Assembly: GCF_963082655.1 (NCBI RefSeq)
Contig: NC_081555.1
Span: 30,551,266-30,615,265, forward strand
Reading direction: 5' to 3'
DNA: 64,000 nucleotides
From: Stomoxys calcitrans
Taxonomy: Eukaryota > Arthropoda > Insecta > Diptera > Muscidae
The translations under genes were made by a program, and so were the position numbers. The notes under the pieces were generated by a model, which was not told where the DNA came from, searched no databases, and saw only the letters and a program-made list of their open reading frames with translations. Below are positions 31,740 through 42,510 of the stretch, in pieces (the stretch's first letter is position 1; each line of letters begins with the position of its first letter).

Positions 31740-33530
31740 CCTTGTGTTGGGTCAGGTTAGGTTGAATGGGTTGTCCACCATAGGTGAGTTCACTCGGAGG
31801 CCAGTCCGGCCCATTTCGGTACCCTAGAAAGAAAGGGAAGAGAAATAAGATGTGAGACCACTGACTAGAGGTTATACACGAATAAATAAAAGAAGAATGA
31901 AAGGGAAGAGAAAGAAGATGTGAGACCACGGACTAGAAGTTATACACGAATAAAAAAAAAACAGGAGGAATGGAGAACCTGAGCGGGGGTTAAAAAACAC
32001 CCATCCCCACGGAAGTACGGATGTACCTACGACGGAGCTTTTGGCACCCCGCGTCGGAACCATTTTGTTCCTTCAACAAATCTCAGAAGACTTACCAGAG
32101 GTACGTTCGCAAGTTCATCCAGATCACAAAAGAAACGGCTCCCCAGAAAGGAGAGCCTACGTCCCTGCAGAACCTGATATGAACACAGCAAGTGCTTAAT
32201 AGTCTCCTCTTCATCGAGGCAACTACTACAGAAGTCATTGTGCGGTATTCCCATGCGCGCCGCCATGCGGCCTATGGCACAGTGCCCGGTTATGAACCCT
32301 GTTAAGGTACTCAACGATCTCTTATCGAACGCCAGTAACACTCTCGTCCTCCTACGGTCGACGGCAGGTCAGAGCGCCTTTGCAGTCCGGCAACCATTCA
32401 CCGGGTTCCATCTCGCCACCGACGTCGCCCTGGTCATCCCCTCTATTATGTTCAGTAGCTCGACAAATGGCACGTAGGCAAGACCGGCGACTGGTCCGCC
32501 AGGCGCAGAAGAACCCCTCCTGGCGCTCCCGTCCGCCCTCCCGTTTCCTGGAATCCTATCATGACCACGAACCCATGTCAGTGTCACATCGTGGGGCCGG
32601 AGCCTATCCAGGGACTCCCAACAATCCGCCACGCACCTCGACCTCACCCTCCTCGACCCCAAAGGCCTTGAGTGCCGCCATACTGTCCACATAAATTCTG
32701 AGTTTTGAGGGCGGTAAGTCCCTTACCAGAATTTCCCTTGCGGCCACTGCTATGGCAAAGACCTCTGCCTGAAAGCCCGTACACTCGTCCGGCAATCTCA
32801 GAGACATACCGATATTGAGTGTGTCAGAGTAGACCCCCAATTCAGTCCCTGACTCCATCTTGGAGCCATCAGTGTAGATGAAGGGGTCATCCTCCTCTTG
32901 TACACCATTCGCCCTACATTTATCCCTCCTAGGAAAACGAATCGCGTATGCCCTCACTACAGTCGGCAATGGTGCCAGGAAGTCGGAGATCCTCTTCAGT
33001 CTACCCTTCGCATCCATAACACTCAGAATCGAACTGTGGCCGCAACCATCCTACTTCAGCATGCCGAGCTCCCTCAGCCTAAGCGCGACCTTTGCGGCGC
33101 AGTTCCGAATATAAGCCTCAATGGGCTGCATATCCAGCATCGCCTCCAGGAATGACTGCGGTGCGGATCTCAATGCTCCTATGACCCCTACGCTGGTCAG
33201 TCTTTTGTCCTTACTGAACTCCCTCGCACGCGTCCTCTTCTCTACGGCATTCCACCATACCAGTGCTTCATAGGTCAGTACTGGTCTCACGATGGCCGTA
33301 TACCTACAATAAACCATTTTGGGGGTTACCCCCCACTTCCTACCGAACATCCTCCCGGGCACAGTGCCATACTGCGGGTCTTTCCCCGGTGTTCCTTGGG
33401 TTGGTAGTAGATGAAAATCATTCTCATCTCCCGCCCCAATCGTCACATAGTCCATCAAAACGCAGCTCTTAAAAATCGCCCCAAGGAGTCACATGGCATA
33501 CGGTCACGACCTTTCCAACAAAGCAGGCCA
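31740..33530 (-). pseudogene. Jockey-like non-LTR retrotransposon relic: RT C-terminus, RNase H, zinc finger
   Basis: On the minus strand, in order: reverse transcriptase thumb (YCRYTAIVRPVLTYEALVWW, ~33240-33320); MDAKGRLKRISD; an RNase H domain beginning YTDGSKMESGTELGVY (~32850-32880), with its acidic residues recognisable and FQAEVFAI; after a frameshift, VRGHDRIPGNGRAD (~32560); and a cysteine-rich end (FCSSCLDEEETIKHLLC, ~32190-32240). The 3' end carries TTCAACCTAACCTGACC (~31747-31764). In the 3' part a ~70-bp piece (GGGAAGAGAAA.AAGATGTGA) is duplicated at 31833 and 31903. 5' truncated and frameshifted, so inactive. Confidence 0.85.
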
Positions 33531-33806
33531 CCCGGTCCAGTTTACAAATAATATCCCGCCCAGACTACCTTACTTTCCGTTATTATGAGAATAAATCGTC
33601 ACTACGTCCGAACAACCAAAGAAATGTGTCTCAGCCAGTACCTCGAACCCAAGAGCTAGACATACTTCAGTTTCCATCGGTGGATGTCTTCTTTTGTATA
33701 GAGTTTCAGGAGCATCTTCTCTGCACAGAGTTTGGACTTTCCAGCTGCAGATTCGTGTCTCATGGTCTCCAATTAGTTTGCAAGGAGTCAACTTTGGGAT
33801 GTCCTT

Positions 33807-35458
33807 TTTATACCCTCCACCATGGGATGGGGCTATACTAACTTCGTCATTCTGTTAGTAACACCTCGAAAGATGCGACTGAGACCCCATAAGGTATATA
33901 AATTCCTGCTTTTCATATCATTTTAAGTCGATCTAGCCATGTCCGTCCGTCTGTCTGTCGCTACCCGTTTGAAATTTTGCACAAATACTTTTTATTAGTG
34001 TAGGTCGGTTGGGATTGTAAATGGGCCAAATCGGTCCATGTTTTGATATAGCTGCCATATAAACAGATCTTGGGTGTTTTGGTATCTTTTTCAACAACTG
34101 TTCCGTGTATATGGTTCAAATCGGTCCATAACCTGATATAGCTGCCATATAAACCGATCTTGGGTCTTGACTTCTTGAGCTTTTAGAAAGCGGAATTCTT
34201 ATTCGATTTGACTGAAATTTTGCACATAGTGTTTTGATATCACTTCCAAAAACTGTGCGCAGTGTGATCCAAATCGGTCCATGTTTTGATATAGCTGCCA
34301 TATAAACCGATCTTGGGTCTTGATTTCTTGAGCCTCTAGAGGGTGAAATTCTCATCCGATTTGACTGAAATTTTTCATGACGTGTTTTATTATGACTTCC
34401 AACAACTGTGCTATGTATGGTTCAAATCAGTCAATGTTTTGATATAGCTGCCATATAAATCGATCTTGGGTCTTGACTTCTTGAGCCTCTAGAGGGCGTA
34501 ACTCTCGTCTGATTTGACTGAAATTTTACATGAGGTGTTTCCGTATCATTTTTAACAACCGTGTTAAGTATGGTTCAAATCGGTCCAAGTTTTGGTATAG
34601 CTGCCATATAAATCGATCTTAGGTCTTGACTTCTTGACTTCTTGAGACTCTAGAGGGCGCAATTCTCGTCTGATTTGACTGAAATTTTGCACGTGATAAT
34701 TTAGTATCATTTCCTATAACTGTGTTCAGTATGATTCAAATCAGTTCATAATCTGGTATAGCTGCCATACAAACCGATCTGAGATCTTGACTTCTTGAGC
34801 CTCTAGAGGGTGCAATTCTCATCCGATTTGACTGAAGTTTTGCATGAGGTGTTTTGGTATCATTTTTAACAACCGTGTTAAGTATGGTTCAAATCCGTAC
34901 ATGTTTTGATATAGCTGCCATACAAACCGATCAGGGATCTTGACTTCTTGAGCCTCTAGAGGGCGCAATTCTCGTCTGATTTGACTGAAATTTTGCATGA
35001 GGTGTTTTGTTATGACTTCCAATAACTGTGCTAAGTATGGCGCAAATCGGTGCATAATCTGATATACCTGCCATATAAACCGATCTGGGATCTTGACTTC
35101 TTGAGCCTCTAGAGGGCGCAATTTTCATCCGATTTGGAAGACATTTTGTACAACGGCTTCTCTCATGACCTTCAACATACGTGTGAATCGATTAATAGCT
35201 TGATACAGCTCCCATAAAAAACCGATCTCCCGATTTTGCTTCTTGAGCACCTACAAGGCGCAATTCTTATCCGAATGAACTGAAATATTACACAATGGCT
35301 TCAACAATGTTCAGCATTCATTTATGGTCCGAATCGTACTTATTCAATATTCTTTGTTTGCCTAAAAAGAGATACTGCGTATAGAACTCGAGAAATGCGA
35401 TTCATGGTGGAGGGTATATAAGATTCGACCCGGCCGAACTTAGCACGCTCTTATTTGT
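33807..35458 (-). mobile_element. Complete family A element
   Basis: The minus-strand 3' hairpin is at 33810-33840 (TATACCCTCCACCATGG...GGGGCTATA). GTCCGTCCGTCTGTCTGTCG is at ~33941, followed by about nine monomers (GATATAGCTGCCATATAAAC) to ~35390. The 5' end reads GGTGGAGGGTATATAAG...CGACCCGGCCGAACTTAGCACGC at ~35408-35450. The longest complete copy in the window. Confidence 0.88.
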
Positions 35459-36829
35459 TACCATTCTCTTGTTCTCTGGCTCAAAGCTCTGTTCCTTTTA
35501 AAGATATTAAAGGAAGTTTAATTAGTGGCACCGTGGGGATGATAGTTTCAAACTTTTATAAAGCAAGAGTTACCAATAGTAGGCTATATTTTGCCTTTTA
35601 GCCCACTATATTAAAAGTTTGATTAAAATTTTAGCTTAGTGATAAAGGATTATTCGTTAATTAATTTTTTGAAACTTTAAAAAGAGCCTTGACTTGGCTA
35701 GAAAATCTTTTCCAAACTTAAGTATTCCTCCAAAGTAAACTAAAGCGTGGGTCCCCTAAACTGAACATCCCAGTCTGACGCTAATAACAAATTAAGACAT
35801 TACCCAAAATTAAACAGTTGGCAATCTGGTAAGTTTTCAAGCTATATCAAAGGATTTTTGTAGGAGAAAAAAAACAAAATACCCACTAGCAAACAAAATG
35901 AGACTTAATTCAAAGAAAATGCTAACGAATTTACGATCTCTGCCATAAAGAGGCAAAGGTAATTCAATGAAATCACCAAGCAAACGATCACACATTCGGT
36001 GTGGTAGTCCCCCATCACGCATATCGCACATTCGAAGACGTACAGTAAAGAAAAAACTGCAACTGTGAGCTATAAAACTTAAATCCAACATGTGAACGGA
36101 CAACGAGAAACACTTTAAAATCAATAAGAAATCTTTATTAATTTACGAGACCCGCTGCCATAGCCAAAGATTTCACAGAGACCAAGAGACCTATTGACCA
36201 TTATACCTGAATATACACCAAAATGCCTGATATTCGCAACGAAACTTTGCTAAGGAAGGGAGCAGCATGCAAAAAAAGGTGATAAAGACAGCAATGAATG
36301 AAGGTTTTGTTGTTGTTGTTGTTGTTGTCGGTTGGCCAAACTGAATACAGCTCCAATTTGGCCATATGGCAGTCATACCGGTTGTCTCACGTCCCTTTTA
36401 AATTGCTTTCGATTGGCAATGATGTCTGTCTTTTCGTCCGTCCGTCCGCCTGCCTGTCTTGTATTTGCCTTTTTGAGCAGCTTATCCGCCACCGAGTATT
36501 TTATGTGTGAACGCATGTGAATGGCTTAATCGAATTATTAACAACAATAATAAAAGCGAACAAATTTCCTTTTATTGAATGTTCAACATTGGTCATTTAT
36601 GACCAAGTCCACTGGTACATATGATGACCAGACCGCCATGTGGTGATTATAATCATTGCCAACTTGGTCCTTATGCTCATGCGCATGGAGAAGTCAATGT
36701 TGATGATGGGGGAGACAGGTACCAAATGTGTGCCAGAAAAGAGTTGCCGTTTTTAAACTTTTTAGGATTCTTAGGATTTTTATAACCGCCACCATACAAT
36801 GCAATCCAATGAACTTTCCATTTAGGAAC
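35459..36829. other. Non-repetitive stretch
   Basis: No gene recognised. A (TTG)n tract at ~36304-36328. GTCCGTCCGTCCGCCTGCC at ~36438 may be the remains of a family A/B microsatellite. Confidence 0.5.
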
Positions 36830-38020
36830 AGGTGAAAACTTGTGCAACACCTCTTTGGGGAGAAGTTTTTTACATGGCTGGCATACCAAATGGTACAGTA
36901 CCTCACAAAAGTCGCCAGTACTAGAAGGGGATAACCACCGCTAACTGAGGACTTATGCCTGAAGCGTCTTGGCTACTGGTGAGAGAAGGGAGATCGGTCT
37001 GTACGACTCCCCCAAACTCGGGTATTTTCCAGGCTTTAGTAGCGGGAGCACTCTGACCATTTTCTAGAAATCGGGAACTATAAGATTGTTCAACGACAGA
37101 TTGCTGATGCCCGCCGAATGGAAATTCTCTAACGAGGCTCGGGAGGACTTATGCCTCAAGCGTCTTGGCTACTGGTGAGAGAAGGGCGATCGATCTGTAC
37201 GACTCCCCCACACTCGGGTATTTTCCAGGCTTCAGTAGCGGGATCCCTCTGCCCATCTTTCGGTCATCGGGAACTATAAGAGAGTTCAAAGACAGGTTGC
37301 TGATGCCCGGCGAATGGAAATTCTCCTATGAGGCTCGCGAGGAGTAGTGCCTCAAGCGTCTTGGCTAAAAGTGAGAGAAGGGAGATCGGTCAGTACGAAG
37401 AGAAGTTTTTTACATGGCTGGCATACCAAATGGTACAGTACCTCACAAAAGTCGCCAGTACTAAAAGGGGATAACCACCGCTGACTGAGGACTTATGTCT
37501 GAAGCGTCTTGGCTACTGGTGAGAGAAGGGCGATCGATCTGTACGACTCCCCCACACTCGGGTATTTTCCAGGCTTCAGTAGCGGGAGCACTCTGACCAT
37601 TTTCCAGACATCGAGAGTGTTCAGCGACAGGTTTCTGATGCCCGGCGAATGGAAATTCTCCAAAGAGGCTCGGGAGGAATTATGCCTCAAGCGTCTTGGC
37701 TACTGGTGAGAGAAGGGCGATCGATCTGTATGACTCCCCCACACTCGGGTATTTTCCTGGCTTCAGTAGCGGGATCCCTCTGCCCATCTTCCGGTCATCG
37801 GGAACTATAAGAGAGTTCAAAGACAGGTTGATGATGCCCGGCGAATGGAAATTCTCCTATGTGGCTCGCGAAGAGTAGTGCCTCAAGCGTCTTGGCTACA
37901 AGTGAGAGAAGGGAGATCGGTCAGTACGACTCCTCCACACTAGGGTATTTTCCAGGCTTCAGTAGCGGGATCCCTCTGCCCATCTTCTGGTCATTGGGAA
38001 CTATAAGAGAGTTCAAAGAC
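36830..38020 (-). repeat. Higher-order tandem array made of a LINE reverse transcriptase piece and a SINE fragment
   Basis: A ~196-bp unit beginning CTCAAGCGTCTTGGCTACTG (at ~36955, 37150, 37350, 37495, 37685 and 37880) encodes, on the minus strand, the Jockey-like RT segment LLKPGKYPSVGESYR. Two copies of a SINE family 1 fragment (AGAAGTTTTTTACATGGCTG at 36861 and 37401, exactly 540 bp apart) are carried along. The larger repeat is therefore about 540 bp (SINE piece plus units), present twice before running into a longer LINE copy. Confidence 0.85.
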
Positions 38021-39130
38021 AGCTTGAGGACAGTTGTAAGGTACTCAACTCCAGGTAGATCCAGATTCGTCAGCATCAGTGTAGAGATTCCGTCGGGGCC
38101 CAACGCCTTAGATAATTTGGCGCCACGGATGACATTCGTAACTACGCCCACATTAAATTTTGATGGCTGTCCATCGGCTCGGAGACCACGGATACCACAA
38201 ATGGCTATCCTCCTAGCCCTGTCACTCTCAGGATGCACAATAAATTGACGGTTGAACAACCTGGCGCATCTCTTTGGCTCAGTCACAGTAACGTTGCCAA
38301 AAGTGACTGATGTCCTGTCATTCCGTCTACCGGGGTTCGAGGGTGACTTGTGAGTAACAGTAGACCGCAGCTTGCCCAAACCAGGGTTTCGGAGGTGCTT
38401 CGAGCGGAGCATTGCTGGAGCGCGATTGGGGCGGAGGGGCGGGAACGGGATAGAGATTGGAAGCCATCCCGCTTAGAGTAGAAAAAATTTCACTGCTTTT
38501 TCGACAAAAACTGGACCGCTCCGCTTAAGCTTCGACCCCGCTCCGGCCGCGCTCCGAATCACTGGCCCTAACCGGTACCAAGAGTTTCAGCTACAAATGC
38601 CGGTTATGTTCGTTGACCACCCTGTTAAATTCCAGATTCAGCTCGCTGATTCGATAGCGAATTCCATCAAGCTTGTCATCAAATACCACTACTTGCGCCG
38701 GGAAATTGAGCCGCCCTTGGGGTATTCGACCGGCTGGTATAATACGAGCGGCTGCCGCGTTAATGATGTCTCGAAATTGCCTCTCCGCAACTAGCACATT
38801 CGAGGGGTGTGTCAGTTCACTGAAGCGGCGATTGGTGTATTCTCCGTAGCCAGCCCAATCGGCCTTCTTCTGGTTAATAAACGTCCGGCGCTCAGAGGTT
38901 ATAAAGTCTGATGGTCGGTCGATGGTGAGAATTCTGGTGAGGTGGACTGATCCCAAAGAAATACGTCACTCAGGAGATCAGGGTATGCAATGGAAATGTC
39001 TGACGAGCTGCTACACCTCCCCGTAATCCCAATCGGGGCATCCTCATTCACGGTGCAAAACGTGGAGCCTTCAATCTGCTCTGCCAAAATTATGCCCCGC
39101 TGGTCGTTACCTAGGGGAGAAAGCCATAAA
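38021..39130 (-). pseudogene. Jockey-like non-LTR retrotransposon relic: endonuclease end to RT start
   Basis: Minus-strand order: part of the endonuclease (TGRCSSSSDISIAYPDLL, ~38990), a linker (FITSERRTFINQKKADWAGY; LVAERQFRDIINAAAARIIP), then RT fingers (SKALGPDGISTLML, ~38080-38120) leading into the tandem units on the left. A GC-rich segment of about 170 bp (~38405-38575) with repeated GCTCCG words interrupts the linker. Frameshifted; not functional. Confidence 0.8.
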
Positions 39131-40060
39131 ATGTGATGCGCATTAAAGTCCCCTAGAACCAGACGACTGTCTTATAGTCTTCTGGATGTGTGCATTGTCT
39201 TTCAGGCGAAGGGTTTTGCGATGTAGAAGTCCAGTGTCTTCTGGATCGCGAAGACCTTCGACGATATCAATGCTTTAGCGGCTGTGGTTCAAATTGTCCG
39301 ATGTACATGGACGGTTAGGTAGCACTAAAGGCCTTGGTGTTAGGACATGTAAGGTCGAGATTGTTTAGACGACCCATTCCAAAGGCTCTGCTGGGTCCTG
39401 GGCCATCAAGGGGTAGAGGGAAACGAAGTGGCCGACTAGCTAGCCCAGAGCGGACCGTAATACGAAGTTAGTGAGTCCTTCCCTGTGCTAGCTGCGTGGT
39501 AGAATGAACGCCTTCTACAACGACCGCGCTAGTGCGGCTTGGCTTGCAGGTGGCTAAGGTTTTGTAGTGGAATATTTCGCGGAACAGGATGTCTTTTTTT
39601 CTAAGGCTGAGAGAGCATGCCTTCGGATTGCTGGTAGGTATCCCGACTGGGCACTGCAATGTGAGGTATTTGGCTTTGCGCAGGACGTGAGGGAGAGACA
39701 GACTGGATGTCAGTGTCCCAACAATTGCGAGGAGAAGACACAGGATAATGTTGCAGGTGGCTAAGGTTTTGTGGTGGAATATTTCGCGGAATGGGATGTA
39801 TTTTATCCTAAGGCTAAGAGAGCATGACTTCGGACTGCTGGTAGGCATCCCGACTGGCCACTGCAATGTGAGGTTTTTGGCATTGCGCAGCACGGGAGGG
39901 AGAGACAGACTTTCTGTCAGGGTCCTTACAATTGCGAGGAGAAGACACAGGATAATAGATGAAAACGTCTCTCCGTGGATGGATACCCCCCAGTCACTTG
40001 TTGCTAGTCGATCGCCCTCCAACATAACCTACCTACAACCTAGTCTGTATGAGGTCAGAA
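39131..40060 (+). pseudogene. Non-LTR retrotransposon C-terminal relic with a 207-bp tandem duplication
   Basis: TGCAGGTGGCTAAGGTTTTG is at 39545 and 39752, and the ~207-bp unit between is repeated with changes. The second unit encodes LVGIPTGHCNVRFLAL, resembling the C-terminal region also seen in the relic at 56.4 kb. No intact frame. Confidence 0.65.
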
Positions 40061-40362
40061 TATCAGTTACGCGACTGAAGAACATCAAGATGACAGGAGC
40101 CGATAGGTTACCAGCTAGGACTAAAGACTGCTCGTAAGACTAAAGGCTGCTTGTACCAATCCAATGGTAGCCGTTTGTTCGTACCGTATTGACCAGATGG
40201 AGTCTTTCATCGGTAAGCTAGATTAAAGACTGCTCGTACCAATCCCATGGCAGCCGGTTGTTCGTACCGAATCAACCCGATGGAGTCCTTCATCGGCAAG
40301 GGCTGTCGCCTTAGTGTACAACACTCTGCTACAACAACAACAATTGAACGTACTGCAATGTA
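40061..40362 (+). mobile_element. 3' untranslated tail of a non-LTR element with ~103-bp duplication
   Basis: GACTGCTCGTA.GA/CCAATCCCATGG and GGAGTC.TTCATCGG occur twice (~40128 and ~40231), ending in CTCTGCTACAACAACAACAA (~40327-40346). The terminal CTGCTACAACAACAAC is shared with the minus-strand LINE 3' ends at 42.5 kb and 59.7 kb. Confidence 0.6.
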
Positions 40363-40599
40363 TTGGGTTGCCCAAAAAGTAATTGCGGATTTTTCATATA
40401 GTCGGCGTTGAAAATTTTTTTCACAGCTTGTGACTCTGTAATTGCATTCTTTCTTCTGTCAGTTATCAGCTGTTACTTTTAGCTTGCTTTAGAAAAAAAG
40501 TGTAAAAAAAGTATATTTGATTAAAGTTCATTCTAAGTTTTATTAAAAATGCATTTACTTTTTTTTAAAAAATCCGCAATTACTTTTTGGGCAACCCAA
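40363..40599. mobile_element. 237-bp mariner-type MITE, copy 3
   Basis: Flanked by TA (40361-40362 and 40600-40601). Same orientation as copy 2; intact ends. Confidence 0.93.
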
Positions 40600-40671
40600 T
40601 ATATCGCCTAGTCAGAATCAGGTCGTCGAAGGAGTAACGTTCATGAAAACACAGCTTTCGAAAAACCAACG

Positions 40672-41100
40672 CTACATTGGATCTCTTGATTTAAGGTCTT
40701 GGACCAATAAAAGGTGCGTTTAAACCATGATTTCACGGAAACTTTGAAAAGCACGTTGTAATGGACCCCTTGACGCCCAAGCCTGGTATGGTTCAGATCG
40801 GGCCATATTTCGATACAGACCCCATCTATACTGATTTCCCGCTTGAAGGCTTTTAAGCCACTATCGGTTGCATAAGACACATCCTTGCCGAATATTGTGA
40901 AGATCGGACCCTGGATATAGCCATCCTATATACCATTTTCCCGATTTAAGCTTTTTAACCCATATAAGGCCCATTTGTTACCCAATTTCGTTGAAATTTG
41001 GTAGAGTAAGTTGTGTTAGACACCTTGACGTCCTTGCTGAGTTTGGTCTATGTAGATCCCTATTTCGACAGGGTTCATAAATGGTGCATTTGTTTTCCTC
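40672..41100 (-). mobile_element. Family B fragment, strongly diverged
   Basis: Two to three monomers recognisable by TTTAAGGTCTTGGACCAATA, GGTTCAGATCGGGCC and GTTGTGTTAGACACCTTGAC. No ends. Confidence 0.65.
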
Positions 41101-42389
41101 AATTTTTGACCAAGTGTAATTTATTTTTCACCTTGGCAACTCCCAACTTTAACAACCGTTTTTGCAAATTCCTTGAAGTTAGCCTAAAACTCAACATGAA
41201 ACTTTGTTCTGCGATCTGAGGTTTATCCTCATAGCTTAAGCTGCTAAATATGAGCATAAGTATAAAAACATCGATGATAAAGATGCCTGCCAGTCAGCCA
41301 GCTACACAAATTAAGAGCTGCCTCTATTTAAAGGGATGTGTAAAAAAGGTTCAACAACAGTAATCGGTAACCGGCGGCAGCATCACCAAACGGGATCATA
41401 ATCTTTGAAGAATGGTCAGCGGACAACAACAGAAAGCAAAACAGCACACCATTGTTCGATGGTTTGATTTATGGAGGTTGGTCGGGGGCAAGGAAACCTC
41501 GTGTCGACTTACAATAAACCAATCTGGGCAACTGCCACAGCAATTGCTACCCTACCCTAGACATCTACATCACCACCAACACCACCGCCACCTCTATTAT
41601 CATCAATAACTTCATTTCAGTTGTTTGTGCAAGGCACTGTCAGAAATTGGAAATTTTACTCCAGATGGATGGTTTTGTTGCATCATAATAGATATCAGTT
41701 AATGGAAATCATTGCGTTAATTAATTCGTTTATTTTGTTATAAAATCCCCCCCTCCCCCCATCTATGTAAGGTGATCATCATAAACTCTGACGCCTAAGG
41801 GGTAATGGGGGTTCGATTGATTTCAATTTGCTGGCAGACATTAATCAGCTGAAAGGGTTTTTGGGTTGGTCAAGTTCAAGGAAACACACGTTACTTTGTT
41901 AATGGAAAAGGAAAAGAAGGAGTTGTGTACAATTTGCTACGCAGAATGTGTAACGAAAGGATTGTTCCCCTGGAGGATCAGTTACTTGAAGGTAAGAAGG
42001 AAATGTTGCATTTCACAAAATGTTTATTTTTAGACAATGTGTTGCCTAGCTTAGATTTCTATAAAGGATAAGCATCCTTGGTTTTAGATATTTGTTGCCA
42101 TTGCGATTTCATTATTTAGTATAGGAATCGAGAAAATTCTCAGTTTTAACCTGGGTAAAGTTTTAACGAAATTTTGTGTTCATAAAATTTGGTGAAGAAT
42201 TGGGATAGTCTCCTTGCTGGCTGGCTTCCCAATATATGGCACACGATTCAGAGATGCCGCCTTCAAACCTTAAGTCACTGGTTGAAGCCGCTTCTGTAGC
42301 ATCACCTCTTAGTAGCATCACTTCCTACAATGAGGCTTTTCTTCCCTACAGAAGCGGATTCAAACAGCAACTTAAGGCTTCTTTGCAGC
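41101..42389. other. Mostly non-repetitive stretch
   Basis: No host gene recognised. A C-rich run lies at ~41746-41760. The open frame at 42236-42601 is not a gene: from ~42390 onward it overlaps LINE sequence in another frame. Confidence 0.5.
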
Positions 42390-42510
42390 AAGAAAGGCTA
42401 CTCTTGCCCTATACACCTGCAAGAGAGCCATTGGCAAAAGTTGGGGATTTAGACCTCGTGTCATGCATTGGGTATATACTGCAGTTGTCAGACCTATTAT
42501 GCTATATAGT
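42390..42510 (+). pseudogene. 5' piece of a Jockey-like LINE interrupted by another LINE
   Basis: In the plus strand this reads KATLALYTCKRAIGKSWG and then YTAVVRPIMLYS, a reverse transcriptase thumb segment. It stops at the target site ATGCTATATAGT (42499-42510) and continues at 43923 on the far side of the nested element. Confidence 0.75.

Noticed and set aside
31740..33530. RNase H and RT segments considered as an LTR retrotransposon or integrated virus
   Set aside because: No LTRs, integrase, protease or gag. Domain order (RT, RNase H, C-terminal zinc finger) and 5' truncation are those of non-LTR elements.
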